NCBI RefSeq assembly: GCF_900142825.1
Contig: NZ_FRCH01000003.1
Location: forward strand, 310,001-374,000
DNA from: Rhodanobacter sp. OK091
Lineage (GTDB): Bacteria > Pseudomonadota > Gammaproteobacteria > Xanthomonadales > Rhodanobacteraceae
Direction: 5' to 3'
Length of the DNA: 64,000 nt
Part shown: positions 36,401 to 44,590 of the stretch, one piece after another
How positions within the stretch are numbered: position 1 is the stretch's first letter
Layout of the letters: each line of letters starts with the position of its first letter
Notes under the pieces: model-generated
What the model was told of the DNA's origin: nothing
The model's input: only the letters and a program-made list of their open reading frames with translations
Databases searched by the model: none
Made by a program: the position numbers and the translations under genes

Positions 36401-36505
36401 ACGCTGATCGGCGGCACGTTTGCAGGAACCATTTTGACCCTGGTGTTCCTGCCGGCCATGTATTCCATCTGGTTCAAGATCAAGCCTGCGCAATCGCATG
36501 GCTGA
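33443..36505 (+). CDS. RND multidrug efflux transporter (HAE1/AcrB family)
   Basis: A 1020-residue inner membrane proton antiporter with 12 helices and two large periplasmic loops. The proton relay is visible as LGLLVDDAIIAIE (Asp403-Asp404) in helix 4; a lysine lies in helix 10 context near the NALVGLIALSGIVMRNTLILV segment. RxxxVTLFLIILISVAGVIAF opens helix 1. It works with the adaptor before it and the NodT-type channel at 30065. Substrates are not predictable. Confidence 0.93.
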   Translation: MSGFNLSALAVRERSVTLFLIILISVAGVIAFLKLGRAEDPPFTIKQMTIVTAWPGATAQEMQDQVAEPLEKRMQELRWYDHTETFTRPGLAFTVMELRDNTPPSQVQEQFYQARKKLHDESAQLPAGVIGPMVNDEYSDVTFALFALKAQGEPQRLLVREAEALRQQLLHVAGVEKVNLIGERPERVFVSFSHDRLATLGVSPQDIFAALNSQNLLTPAGSIDTQGPQVFIRLDGAFDKLQQIRDTPVIAHGRTFKLSDVAQVKRGYEDPPTLLVRNGGKQALLLGIVMRDGWNGLTLGKALDQEVAKINTGLPLGVSLTKVTDQSVNIESATNEFMVKFFVALLVVLVVCFVSMGWRVGVVVAAAVPLTLAGVFVVMAAAGDNFDRITLGSLILALGLLVDDAIIAIEMMVVKMEEGYSRVQASAYAWSHTAAPMLAGTLVTVVGFLPNGFARSTAGEYTHNMFWIVGIALITSWIVAVVFTPYLGVKLLPDIPKIEGGEKSIYDTPRYNRFRRVLGRVIARKWLVAGAVVGLFALAIIGMGLVKKQFFPTSDRPEVLVEVQMPYGTSIEQTSAATAKVEAWLAKQKAAKVVTSYIGQGAPRFFLAMAPELPDPSFAKIVVLTGDEKERDALEDRLRQAVADGLAPEARVRVTQIVFGPPSPFPVAFRVMGPDPEQLRAIATQVKAVMRGSPMMRTVNTDSGLRVPTLHITLNQDRLQAVGLSSSAVAQQLQFLLTGVPVTAVREDIRSVQVVARAAGDIRLDPAKINGFTLLGSAGQRVPLSQVGTVNVQMEDPVLRRRDRTPTITVRGDIANGLQPPDVSTAMLKQLQPIIAKLPDGYRIEEAGSIEQSRKANGAIVPLLPIMIAATLLIIILQVRSIATMIMVFATSPLGLIGVVPTLLLFNQPFGINALVGLIALSGIVMRNTLILVGQIKDNAEHGLAPFDAVIEATVQRARPVILTALAAIFAFIPLTHSVFWGTLAYTLIGGTFAGTILTLVFLPAMYSIWFKIKPAQSHG

Positions 36506-36547
36506 TCCACTGTTCATCGTCATTTACTCTTAAAGATAGGAACTTCC

Positions 36548-37354
36548 ATGTCCAATTCCAAAGTTGTCGTTGTTACCGGTGTGTCATCGGGCATCGGACG
36601 CGCCACCGCGGAGAAGTTTTCCAAGCGGGGCTGCCAGGTATTCGGCACCGTGCGCAACACGGCAAAAGCACAAGCAATACCCGGTGTTGCACTGATCGAG
36701 ATGGATATCCGTGACGAAGCGTCGGTTCAAAAGGGAATCCAGGCCATCATTGCTCAGGCCACGCGCATCGACGTGCTGGTCAATAGTGCGGGCGTGACCC
36801 TGATCGGCTCGACGGAGGAAACGTCGATTGACGAGGCTCAGTCACTGCTCGATATCAACGTCTTGGGCGTCCTGCGCACAACCCGGGCGGTCCTGCCGCA
36901 TATGCGCAAGCAAAGCTCAGGAAGGATCGTCAACATCAGCTCGGTGCTGGGCTTTCTTCCTGCTCCGTACATGAGCCTCTATTCAGCATCCAAGCATGCC
37001 GTTGAGGGACTGTCCGAGACCCTGGACCACGAGGTACGCCAATTCGGAATTCGCGTGGCGCTGGTCGAACCCTCTTTTACAAGAACCAACCTGGATCTCA
37101 ACGCGCCCCAAACAGCTTCCAAGATCCCCGACTACAGCAGAGAGTTCGGCGTCGTTTCCCAGGCCATCCAGAAAAATGTCCAAAAGGCGCCCGAACCCGA
37201 TGGCGTAGCCAACACCATTGTCGATGCTGCTTTGGGAACCTGGAAGATGCGCCGTACGCCCAAAGGCGAGGCCTCTCTTCTGGCCAAATTACGCCGCTTC
37301 ATGCCTGCCGGACCGGTCGAGAAAGGCCTGAGAAAAACGTTTGGTCTGGGTTGA
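36548..37354 (+). CDS. Short-chain dehydrogenase/reductase linked to the efflux operon
   Basis: A 268-residue classical SDR: TGVSSGIG cofactor loop (10-17), NSAG, catalytic Ser in NISSVLG and YSASK with Tyr/Lys near 145. It follows the pump gene by 42 bases on the same strand and should be part of that operon or just downstream of it. The C-terminus, with a hydrophobic patch, resembles the SDRs often linked to TetR-controlled loci. The substrate is unknown. Confidence 0.85.
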   Translation: MSNSKVVVVTGVSSGIGRATAEKFSKRGCQVFGTVRNTAKAQAIPGVALIEMDIRDEASVQKGIQAIIAQATRIDVLVNSAGVTLIGSTEETSIDEAQSLLDINVLGVLRTTRAVLPHMRKQSSGRIVNISSVLGFLPAPYMSLYSASKHAVEGLSETLDHEVRQFGIRVALVEPSFTRTNLDLNAPQTASKIPDYSREFGVVSQAIQKNVQKAPEPDGVANTIVDAALGTWKMRRTPKGEASLLAKLRRFMPAGPVEKGLRKTFGLG

Positions 37355-37375
37355 CATCGCACCTAGTTGCACATG

Positions 37376-37397
37376 GTGACTTTTATAGCCCAGTCAC
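37376..37397. promoter_or_regulatory. Variant of the TetR half-site pair
   Basis: GTGACT (37376-37381), ten bases, AGTCAC (37392-37397). The arms match the two efflux operators but sit two bases closer. It lies ahead of the thioesterase gene and may extend the TetR regulon. Confidence 0.35.
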
Positions 37398-37430
37398 GTT
37401 CCATGCCTAATTTCAGTCTGAGAGCTTCTT

Positions 37431-37982
37431 ATGCCCACCGTACCGAATATTGATTGGACTGCTCGACAAGAAACGGCCAGGCAACGCTTCCTTGCCGGTG
37501 GTGGAAAGCCTGGTCTCGTTCAAACGGAACGGCTCGCCGGCAAGACCGGGCGCGAAATCCTTGAAGCCATGATGTCCGGCGATCTGCCATACCCGCCCAT
37601 GAACGAAACCATGAATATGACGTTGCTGGAAGTAGGCGACGGACACGCCGTGTTTCAAGGAATTCCTCTGCTGCAACACTACAACCCGCTGGGCTCGGTG
37701 CACGGCGGCTGGTTTGCCACACTCCTCGACTCGGCATTGGGCTGTGCCGTGCAAACCACGCTGCCGGCCGGCCGCTCCTACACCACGGCCGAACTCAGCT
37801 TGAACATCGTGCGGCCAGCGTCTCACAAGACAGGCCCGCTACGCGCGGTTGCCACGGTTGTTCACGTTGGCCGACAGATCGCCACAGCAGAAGCCCGTGT
37901 GGCGGACGAACAAGGCAAGCTGTACGCACACGCGACCACAACCTGTTTTGTCTTCGACGTGCCAGCCGGTAGCGCTAGCTGA
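37431..37982 (+). CDS. PaaI-type hotdog thioesterase
   Basis: A 183-residue hotdog-fold protein. The core has HYNPLGSVHGGWFATLLDSALGCAV, where HGGxxxxLLD is the PaaI acyl-CoA thioesterase signature, then TTAELSLNIVRP and GRQIATAEARV strands. About 60 extra N-terminal residues precede the fold. It should hydrolyse an acyl- or aryl-CoA in the cytosol. It follows the SDR across 76 bases that include an operator-like pair. Confidence 0.82.
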   Translation: MPTVPNIDWTARQETARQRFLAGGGKPGLVQTERLAGKTGREILEAMMSGDLPYPPMNETMNMTLLEVGDGHAVFQGIPLLQHYNPLGSVHGGWFATLLDSALGCAVQTTLPAGRSYTTAELSLNIVRPASHKTGPLRAVATVVHVGRQIATAEARVADEQGKLYAHATTTCFVFDVPAGSAS

Positions 37983-38243
37983 CTGCAAGCCAAGGCCCCG
38001 GCCTGACGTTCACACTTGTGGCAAAGCGCCTCGAAAGCTCGGAAGAGTGGAGCGGCGCAGCAGTCTGGGCCGAGCGCGCATAGAACTGATATACACGGGC
38101 GCGTTGGCAGGCCGCGCTCGAGCAAATGGATCATTTCGCGATTACTTCGCCACGCAGCCGACGCCTCATTTCCGTCCATTCGATAAGCGCCTTCACGGAA
38201 GGTCCGAGCGCTATGCCTGGCGGCCCGGTGTCTCCCCGCCGCT

Positions 38244-39824
38244 TTAGCGTTGAAGTGGTGGCTTCTTCACGACGACGAGCACGACGTCGTTGGTCCGCAT
38301 CGGAATGCGCAGGGTGGCGGCACCTGCCGGGCCGATGGTCAGCTGACGCACCTCAGGAATGTCCCGGGTCGCGTCCTGAAGTTTTCGCAGTTGCTCGGGG
38401 CTCAATGACACCGGCGAACCCATAAGCAGGTAAGCCGTATAGGCGTCGTTGGCGTCGAAGCCGGTGCGGTGGATCTCGACCCGGTATGTGCCCGGGCGCA
38501 GGTGTTTCAGGTCGAGGCTCACCGGCGGAGCGGAACGGGCAGGCAGAACCTTGGTGTAGAAGTCGCGGTCGGTCTTGTCCTGCCGCGGCGTAACGAAATC
38601 CCAGACGAGGGCTTTGAGCACGCCGTCGTCCCACGTCACGAGGCTCTGCGTGTCCGTGGTTTTCAGTTCGGCCTGGCCCAGCGCGTTGAGGTATTTATAG
38701 GCGAAGTAGGCCGGCTTGCGGATGCCTTCGGGGGTCATCAGGCCGAAACCGCCCTGAAACGGTGCGGTCGGCGGCCCGGGCTCTTCGAACAGGTCGCTGA
38801 AGGTCCAGTAGCTCATGCCCTGGGCCACGCCTTCGCTGGCCTTGAGCTTGGCGAGAATGTAGGCGGCGCTCACGTACGAGTCGTGCACGGCATCGCGTGG
38901 GGTGTAGCTGGTGCTCCATTCGGTGATGTAGAGCGGGAGCCCCGGCCGGGGCGATGCCTGGATCTGCGCGCGCACCCGGCGCACGTCGCCGACGATCGCA
39001 TCGGGCGAAGGCGAGAGCTTGGTGTCGGCCTTGCCGTCCTGGTCGAGAAAGCCGCCGTCTACGCCGTAGGTATGAGTGGTGATGAAATCAAGCGGGGCCC
39101 GCACCCGAGCGACATGGGCGATGAACGTCGGGATCCACGCGGCACCTGCGGTGGCCGGGCCGCCGACCCGCAGTTTCAGATCGATGCGCTTGATGGTGCG
39201 CGCGGTGATGTCGTAGAGGTGGAAATAGGCTGCCTGGTCGGCGTCCTGCCAGAAACCGGCCAGATTCGGCTCGTTCCAGACTTCGAAGTACCAGCTGCGG
39301 ATTTCACGCTTGCCGTAGCGCTGCTCCAGATGGCGCACGAAGGCAGCGACCAGCCCGGCCCATCTGCCCATCCGCGGATGCGAGGTGTTGCCCTTCCAGA
39401 AGAAGACGTGCTGGTCCGAGGTCTTCATCGCTTCGGGGGTGAACCCCAGTTCGACGAATGGCCGCACATCCATGGCGAGGAGGCGGTCGTAGAGGTAGTC
39501 GATCTTGGTCCAGTCGTAGACCGGCCTGCCTTGCACCTCGCGGTAGGTTCCGAGTACGTCGTGGAAGATGGCGTGGAGGCGGACATAGCGGAAACCCAGT
39601 TCCTGTCGCTGGGTGCCCAACTGCGCCAGGCTGCCGGCGCGGATCAGCGTTCCCGGATAGTCCGAGCCGACCGACAGATTGAAAAAGCGATCGAGCGACG
39701 CCTTCGGGCCGCGCACATCGACATCGATGTGACGGACGGGCTGCTCGGCACGGGTCGTGGACACAAAGCCGCCCAACAAACTGGCTAGCGCCAAGGTGAA
39801 TGGCCATGCGCGCCACGTCTTCAT
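38244..39824 (-). CDS. Secreted glycoside hydrolase family 39 (beta-xylosidase-like)
   Basis: A 526-residue exported enzyme; the signal peptide ends near TTRA (25). The TIM barrel shows the acid/base glutamate in WNEPN (Glu185) and the nucleophile in ITEWS (Glu302), the pair used by clan GH-A. The strands GFRYVRLHAIF and KTSDQHVFFWKGN match GH39 beta-xylosidases. A C-terminal beta domain (about 400-526) follows. GH39 also contains exopolysaccharide-cleaving enzymes, so the sugar specificity is open. It stands alone on the minus strand. Confidence 0.82.
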   Translation of the reverse strand: MKTWRAWPFTLALASLLGGFVSTTRAEQPVRHIDVDVRGPKASLDRFFNLSVGSDYPGTLIRAGSLAQLGTQRQELGFRYVRLHAIFHDVLGTYREVQGRPVYDWTKIDYLYDRLLAMDVRPFVELGFTPEAMKTSDQHVFFWKGNTSHPRMGRWAGLVAAFVRHLEQRYGKREIRSWYFEVWNEPNLAGFWQDADQAAYFHLYDITARTIKRIDLKLRVGGPATAGAAWIPTFIAHVARVRAPLDFITTHTYGVDGGFLDQDGKADTKLSPSPDAIVGDVRRVRAQIQASPRPGLPLYITEWSTSYTPRDAVHDSYVSAAYILAKLKASEGVAQGMSYWTFSDLFEEPGPPTAPFQGGFGLMTPEGIRKPAYFAYKYLNALGQAELKTTDTQSLVTWDDGVLKALVWDFVTPRQDKTDRDFYTKVLPARSAPPVSLDLKHLRPGTYRVEIHRTGFDANDAYTAYLLMGSPVSLSPEQLRKLQDATRDIPEVRQLTIGPAGAATLRIPMRTNDVVLVVVKKPPLQR

Positions 39825-40333
39825 GCCTGATGCCCCGCCGTTGAACCGTATGGAAACCTACCACTGCGGTGTCGTTCGTCCCTTCCGGTCAAGCACAGGA
39901 AAGCAGAAATTGTCGAGCCGATACGAATTTTCGCAAAGCCTAAGGTCGATAGCCCGGATACAACAGGGCACGGGCTCGCAAGTGGGCCTTGCTCCTGCCC
40001 ACGGTCCATCGCGCTTATCTTTGGTGGCGATTGCCTCCGACGAGCCAAAGCTGACTTTCCTATTGTGCGCGGCTTAACCAAGACGGCTGAAGCAACTAAT
40101 AGGGAAAGCGAGTGCCGCGATTTCACAACAGGGGCGCATTTTCCAAGTTCGCCTCGCGTCCTGGTGAAACGGCCTTTCCGGATGTAGTTAGTCGTTACGG
40201 AGGCCGAATTTCTCCGCGCTAGATTTGAAGCCGGTCTTTTTTTAATAGGTAGGCTCCAACGATGGCAATCAAGAAGCCGTTGCGTGTCAACCGAGCCATT
40301 AGGCGTTGTCACGCTCACAAGGAGCGATGAGCC
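39825..40333. other. Intergenic region without a supported gene
   Basis: A 509-base gap between the divergent GH39 gene and a small orphan. It must hold both promoters. I see one imperfect hairpin, CTTTGG...CCAAAG near 40018-40050, and A/T-richer stretches around 40230-40250, but no reading frame, RNA gene or clear operator. Confidence 0.6.
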
Positions 40334-40576
40334 ATGGGTAAGCACCAGGTTGCCGAGTTGTACTACCAGCTTCCCGAAGCCGCGCATGGACAACTGTGCA
40401 ACACACGCGACGAGATTCGGCTGCTTGCCGATCTCACGGCACGCATCAGCGACGAAGCGGACGATCTCCAGCTGTCGCCCAAGGCGCTGGCCCGGTGTTT
40501 CGATCGTTTGGCCGACGAACTGTCCTGCGCCTTGCACGAGAGCTTCTGGCCGGCGAAGAAAAACCCTGCGAAATAG
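40334..40576 (+). CDS. Small orphan protein, XAC0095-like
   Basis: An 80-residue, mostly helical cytosolic protein starting after AAGGAG. The opening (VAELYYQLPEAAHGQLCNTRDEIRLLADLTARI) looks like the Xanthomonadales small-protein family XAC0095, recalled from memory. The rest, LSPKALARCFDRLADELSCAL, fits a second helix pair. No function is known. Confidence 0.6.
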   Translation: MGKHQVAELYYQLPEAAHGQLCNTRDEIRLLADLTARISDEADDLQLSPKALARCFDRLADELSCALHESFWPAKKNPAK

Positions 40577-40613
40577 GCACCGTGTCTTTCGCGCAACGCG
40601 GCGATGCACGAAG

Positions 40614-40660
40614 GCGCTGGGTCCCGGATATCGCTTCGCGATTCCGGGATGACGATCAAA
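40614..40660. repeat. Dispersed intergenic palindrome, inverted copy
   Basis: GCTGGGTCCCGGAT and ATTCCGGGATGAC face each other around TCGC-rich centre bases. Read on the minus strand this is GTCATCCCGG...CCGGGACCCAGC, the same family as the element at 25570. Confidence 0.5.
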
Positions 40661-40751
40661 ATCAGGCAGGGAGCGCGGATGGAAAGCGGGTGCACGCCAT
40701 GTGCCGGATCGGGCATCCTGTACCCGACAAGACCATAAAGGAGTTTGGAAA

Positions 40752-41714
40752 GTGCCATCAGCCAAGGAAAAGCCGTCGTCGTTTCCCTATGCCGTGATGC
40801 TCGCCGTGATGGCGATGGGGCTGGCACTCGCCACCTTCGCCGTTTATCGCTGGCAACACCTGTCGACGGGCATGGACGATGCGAGGCGGTTGGGAGTCCT
40901 TTATGTGATGCTCGGCAGCGACCTGGTCGGCCTGGTGATATCGGCGGCGTGCGCGCTGGGCTATACGCAGTGGACGATCGAGCGGCGACACCTTGCCGGT
41001 TTGCCTGACTATGCCGCCGTCGGTATCGGTGTGTTCAAGGGGGTACTTGGCTTCGTGTTGATGTTCACGTGGCAGATGGCTGCACGGGGATTGCTCGCGG
41101 TGTACGGCCACTATGCGGGCATGCAGCTGGTCGCGATCGTGGGCCTGATCCTGGGTCATCTGATTACTGTGGCCGCGGTGATGGTTTCGATATGGCTGGC
41201 TTTTTCCGTTCTGCGCGAGCAGGCGATACCGGCATCGCCTCAGCCGATCGAGTTGCGCGGGCGTGCCTTGCTGATGTTCACTCTGTTCGCGTGGTCCTGG
41301 CTGCTGGTCGTTGCGCAGTTGGTGGCGCCCATGGCGATGGATCTCTATCGCGCGGAAGTTGATGCGCTGCCACTGGTTCCCTATGCGGCCTCCATCGGCC
41401 TGGTATTGCCTGTGTTCCTTGGGGGTTTGCTTGGACTGCCACGGACCATGCCGCTGAGCCGGCCGTTTCGCCTGTGGTTGGCGGGTACGCTGGCGGTTCT
41501 GGTGTGTGCCCTGACCATGGCTGTCGTGACCATCGTGATGGTCGGCATCGGCAGATCCCTGGGCAAATACTTTGTGCCGATCACCGCTTTCAGCGCCCTC
41601 GTGGCGGTGATCTGGTTCGTGGTGTCGACTGTGCTGTGCTGGCTGCTGGTGAAGGTGTTGTTCCGTACGGAGGTGCCGCTGTTCCGAGACGAAAGGATCT
41701 CTGCGGCTCATTGA
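40752..41714 (+). CDS. Polytopic membrane protein of unknown function
   Basis: About 320 residues with seven or eight predicted membrane helices and no soluble domain. The GTG start at 40752 follows AAGGAG by nine bases; an ATG at 40701 adds a polar stretch. The repeated pattern of long, Val/Leu/Met-rich helices gives no family I recognise. It ends 20 bases from the convergent TetR gene. Confidence 0.6.
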   Translation: MPSAKEKPSSFPYAVMLAVMAMGLALATFAVYRWQHLSTGMDDARRLGVLYVMLGSDLVGLVISAACALGYTQWTIERRHLAGLPDYAAVGIGVFKGVLGFVLMFTWQMAARGLLAVYGHYAGMQLVAIVGLILGHLITVAAVMVSIWLAFSVLREQAIPASPQPIELRGRALLMFTLFAWSWLLVVAQLVAPMAMDLYRAEVDALPLVPYAASIGLVLPVFLGGLLGLPRTMPLSRPFRLWLAGTLAVLVCALTMAVVTIVMVGIGRSLGKYFVPITAFSALVAVIWFVVSTVLCWLLVKVLFRTEVPLFRDERISAAH

Positions 41715-41734
41715 CGCGGATTGCGCCGGCGAAC

Positions 41735-42328
41735 TTAAGGTGCCGGTGCGGCAGCATTCATCGCCGGTATGGCGAGTTGATTGAATGTGCGGTCCATGTC
41801 TTTCGGCGATAGATGCGGCTTTTCGTCCAGCCACCAGCCGAGCAGGCCGAAGAGCGCGCCGGCTATGAACCGGACCAGCGGCTCGCGCTGGGTCGCCCTG
41901 GCGCGCGATGGCGGCAGGACGAATTTCACTTCTTCACGCACCAGCTCGATCACGAGGCTCTGGATGTGGTGTTGCACGGCTGCGCCGCTGCGCTTGCCGA
42001 CCATGGCCTGGAACACGTCGCGGTGGTCGTTGACGTGCTCGAACAGCTCGCGACTGAAACCGAATAGCCGTTCGCTTCGGCCGCCCTGCCGGGTACGTGC
42101 CTCGCGCTGGCGTTGCCGCAGCACGGCGCGCAGTTCGCCGAAGCCGTAGAGCAGAAGTTCTTCCTTGTCGCTGAAGTGCGCATAGAACGTGGTGCGGCCG
42201 ACGTTGGCGCGATCGGCGATCTCCTGCACCGACAAGGTTTCGAATCCCTTTTCCTTGACCAACGCCAGCAGCGATTCGCGCAGGAGTTGCCGTGTGCGCT
42301 GAATCCTGCGGTCTTCTTGTGCGGCCAT
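41735..42328 (-). CDS. TetR-family regulator divergent from the peroxiredoxin-like gene
   Basis: A 197-residue regulator: helix-turn-helix at about 13-55 (LLRESLLALVKEKGFETLSVQEIADRANVGRTTFYAHFSDKEELL). The C-terminal TetR_C-type domain includes FIAGALFGLLGWWLDE. ATG 42328 follows GGAGG. Two palindromes with GTTC/GAAC arms lie in the 161-base gap to the divergent gene at 42490, making local control likely. Confidence 0.85.
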   Translation of the reverse strand: MAAQEDRRIQRTRQLLRESLLALVKEKGFETLSVQEIADRANVGRTTFYAHFSDKEELLLYGFGELRAVLRQRQREARTRQGGRSERLFGFSRELFEHVNDHRDVFQAMVGKRSGAAVQHHIQSLVIELVREEVKFVLPPSRARATQREPLVRFIAGALFGLLGWWLDEKPHLSPKDMDRTFNQLAIPAMNAAAPAP

Positions 42329-42363
42329 GGCCCGCCTCCGGTTTCCGAACAATGCACCGTGTG

Positions 42364-42381
42364 GTGTTCGGTATGGAACAC
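42364..42381. promoter_or_regulatory. Candidate TetR operator near the tetR gene
   Basis: GTGTTC (42364-42369), six bases, GAACAC (42376-42381): a perfect inverted repeat 36 bases before the tetR start. Confidence 0.4.
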
Positions 42382-42456
42382 ATCCATCCCACCTGTGCTG
42401 GCCCCGTCTGGCCGTTCGCGCACATCATGCCCGCGACGGAACACATCTTCGATAAC

Positions 42457-42469
42457 GAACATTATGTTC
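42457..42469. promoter_or_regulatory. Candidate TetR operator near the peroxiredoxin-like gene
   Basis: GAACAT-T-ATGTTC, a perfect palindrome 20 bases before the GTG start of the peroxiredoxin-like gene. Confidence 0.4.
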
Positions 42470-42489
42470 CATAGCAGAGGCTACCATCC

Positions 42490-43128
42490 GTGTTGAAAGT
42501 GTTTACACGACGCACATCTGTCGCCAGCCGACGTATCCCTGTCGGCGCGCGCCTGCCTTACCGCGAACTCGTGTCGGTCCACGGCCAACGTATCCAGATA
42601 CCGGATCCGCAGTGCATCGTGCACCTGCAGTTCCGGCGATTCGCTGGCTGCCCTATTTGCAAGCTTCATTTGCGATCCATTGCGCAGCGCCACGACGAAC
42701 TGGTCAAGGCGGGCATTCTGGAAGTGGCGGTGTTTCACTCGTCGATCGAGACCATGCGCCGCCACGATCACGCGCTGCCGTTCGCCGTGGTGGCCGATCC
42801 ACAGCAGCGGCTGTACCGCGAGTTCGGTGTGGAGGCGTCGCTGCGTTCGGTGCTCGACCCGCGCGCCTGGGCTGCCATCGCTGGGGGCCTCGTCGCGTTC
42901 GGGGTCGGGCGCGAAGCGGGCGAGCCGGCGCTGGGACTGCCGGCGGATTTCCTGATAGCACCGGGTGGCGACGTGCTGGCGTGCAAGTACGGCGTGCATG
43001 CGGATGACCATTGGTCGGTCGACGAGATCATCGAGCGCTCCGGGGTCGTGATCCCTGATATGCACGCGCCTCAGACATCTGCCGGCACTGTCGCGGCGGT
43101 GTCCGAAGAGGCCGACGCCGATGCGTGA
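42490..43128 (+). CDS. Peroxiredoxin-like (AhpC/TSA superfamily) protein
   Basis: A 212-residue protein with a thioredoxin fold: an early strand IPDPQCIVHLQFRRFAGCPICKLHL and its GCPIC cysteine pair in the active-site position, then AVVADPQQRLYREFGVEASLRSVL, a typical peroxiredoxin segment. A Cys-x-x-Cys form instead of TxxC is known in the peroxiredoxin-like group. The start is GTG 42490. It overlaps the next membrane gene by eight bases, so the two form an operon under the divergent TetR. Confidence 0.75.
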   Translation: MLKVFTRRTSVASRRIPVGARLPYRELVSVHGQRIQIPDPQCIVHLQFRRFAGCPICKLHLRSIAQRHDELVKAGILEVAVFHSSIETMRRHDHALPFAVVADPQQRLYREFGVEASLRSVLDPRAWAAIAGGLVAFGVGREAGEPALGLPADFLIAPGGDVLACKYGVHADDHWSVDEIIERSGVVIPDMHAPQTSAGTVAAVSEEADADA

Positions 43129-43615
43129 GGCCATGCACGATACGCGCGACGAACTGCTGTCGCGCGCGCTCCATGCGGCGGTGGTTATGCTGTTGCTGAC
43201 CAGCGTGCATCACGCCTACGGCGCCTATGTATACGCCACGCTCTGGCGCCTTCACGTCGTCATCGTTGCCGGGCTGACGGCCCTGGCGCTATGGGGCGCG
43301 GCGCATGTTGTACGGCATCGTCCTGCAGGACTTGCCCGCACTATTGCAACGGTAACGTTCTGCCTCGTCGATTTCATCATGCCGGTGGCGGGCATCGGTT
43401 TGTTCGAAGGCGGCTACAACCATCTCCTGAAGAACGCGCTGTATTTCGGCGGCGCCTCGCCGCAGGTCATGACTCGGTTATTTCCGCCACCGGCCTATGA
43501 GCTTCCCGGCGACTGGTTCTTCGAAGGCACCGGGATCCTGCAGTTTGTCGTGGGCGCCTTTGCCGCCTACCGGCTTTATCGCTTTACCAGGGATGGCATG
43601 CATCCGCCCAGGTAG
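43121..43615 (+). CDS. Small membrane protein cotranscribed with the peroxiredoxin-like gene
   Basis: A 164-residue protein with three or four membrane helices (AAVVMLLLTSVHHAYGAYVY, HVVIVAGLTALALWGAAHVV, IATVTFCLVDFIMPVAGIGLF, ILQFVVGAFAAYRLY) and a conserved-looking FEGGYNHLLKNALYFGGA loop. Overlap with the upstream gene indicates coupling. It could be a partner for redox or transport, but I do not know the family. Confidence 0.65.
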   Translation: MREAMHDTRDELLSRALHAAVVMLLLTSVHHAYGAYVYATLWRLHVVIVAGLTALALWGAAHVVRHRPAGLARTIATVTFCLVDFIMPVAGIGLFEGGYNHLLKNALYFGGASPQVMTRLFPPPAYELPGDWFFEGTGILQFVVGAFAAYRLYRFTRDGMHPPR

Positions 43616-43758
43616 GGCGGCGCAGTCCGACCCGCAAAGATCGGTATAGCGGCCCTGTTTGCTTCATCTTGCCACCACCGCACGACCAGTCTTTTCTCCT
43701 GCATCACCCGAGGGACGAAAGAGCTGGTGCGCAATGATCCGGGCCTGGCATCGAAAGC

Positions 43759-43790
43759 AAGAAGCCCACCTGTCAAGGCGGGCTTCTTTT
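43759..43790 (+). terminator. Intrinsic terminator after the membrane gene
   Basis: AAGAAGCCCACC and GGCGGGCTTCTT pair with one mismatch (43759-43788) around TGTCAA, then TTTTATT. It also lies in range of the convergent gene at 43852. Confidence 0.85.
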
Positions 43791-43851
43791 ATTCCCGATC
43801 GCCGGGTTTCAGGGGGCGGAGCTCACTTCGCCTACCCGCCGCGTCCCTCGT

Positions 43852-44403
43852 TCAGTGTCCCGTTTTCGGTGCGGAGCTGGGTGCGCTGTGAGAGGTGTTT
43901 TGAACCGACGGGGAGGGTGTGCGCTCATACACGGGGAACCGGTCTCCCGGATAGTCGCGCCGGTCGACGTGGAAACGCTGCTGGCGGCCGAAGTCGCTGC
44001 GGTTCGCCAACGCCAGCCGATGGCCGTCGATGTGCACCCAATACCACTGGCCGCTCGGAACCGGCGAACTCGATACGTAGACAAACCGGGCGAGGTAATC
44101 GCCATCTGCGCGGGGCGAAGCTTGCATGGCGAGATTGATGACGAACTGGCTGCTGACTGGCCGGCCGTGGTCGGTGGCGGGCTTGGTGATCAATTCGTCC
44201 AGATTCTGCCGCAGCAGCCGGTTGACCTTCGGCGAGAGTTCGACGGACGGCGAGACATCGGTGACCTTGCCCCTGGCATCCACATGCACCAGCACCGGCA
44301 TGACTCCGGGCCTGAATTCGTTGAGGGACTGGGAGTCGGCCATCGCGGCACCTGCGCCGACGGCCAGTACGCCTGCGAACATCATCATGGAAAACCGTTT
44401 CAT
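43852..44403 (-). CDS. Exported protein of unknown function
   Basis: A 183-residue protein; a signal peptide ends AAMA (about residue 22). The mature part begins with an MPVLVHVDARGKVTDVSPS strand block typical of TonB-C-like or DUF-type periplasmic domains, followed by an unstructured His/Pro/Ser-rich tail. I do not recognise a family. Confidence 0.6.
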   Translation of the reverse strand: MKRFSMMMFAGVLAVGAGAAMADSQSLNEFRPGVMPVLVHVDARGKVTDVSPSVELSPKVNRLLRQNLDELITKPATDHGRPVSSQFVINLAMQASPRADGDYLARFVYVSSSPVPSGQWYWVHIDGHRLALANRSDFGRQQRFHVDRRDYPGDRFPVYERTPSPSVQNTSHSAPSSAPKTGH

Positions 44404-44590
44404 GAAAACCTCCGTGAATCACGGATCAGTGCTGCTGCAGAGAAGCCGTCTGGCAGCGAAAACACAGCTGGAAAACACGGCTGCGTGACTACTGTTCTCC
44501 TAAACGCGTGGCCAGTCAATCGGGATGACGTGACGGCCAGAACGGCGTGACGACCGGTAACGAAGCGCCCGCTCGGCAAGACGCCAGGCG

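Noticed and set aside
38131-38230. Possible LysR C-terminal stub on the minus strand
   Set aside because: A short run resembling the end of a LysR regulator, but only about 30 codons with no helix-turn-helix; similarity too weak to call.
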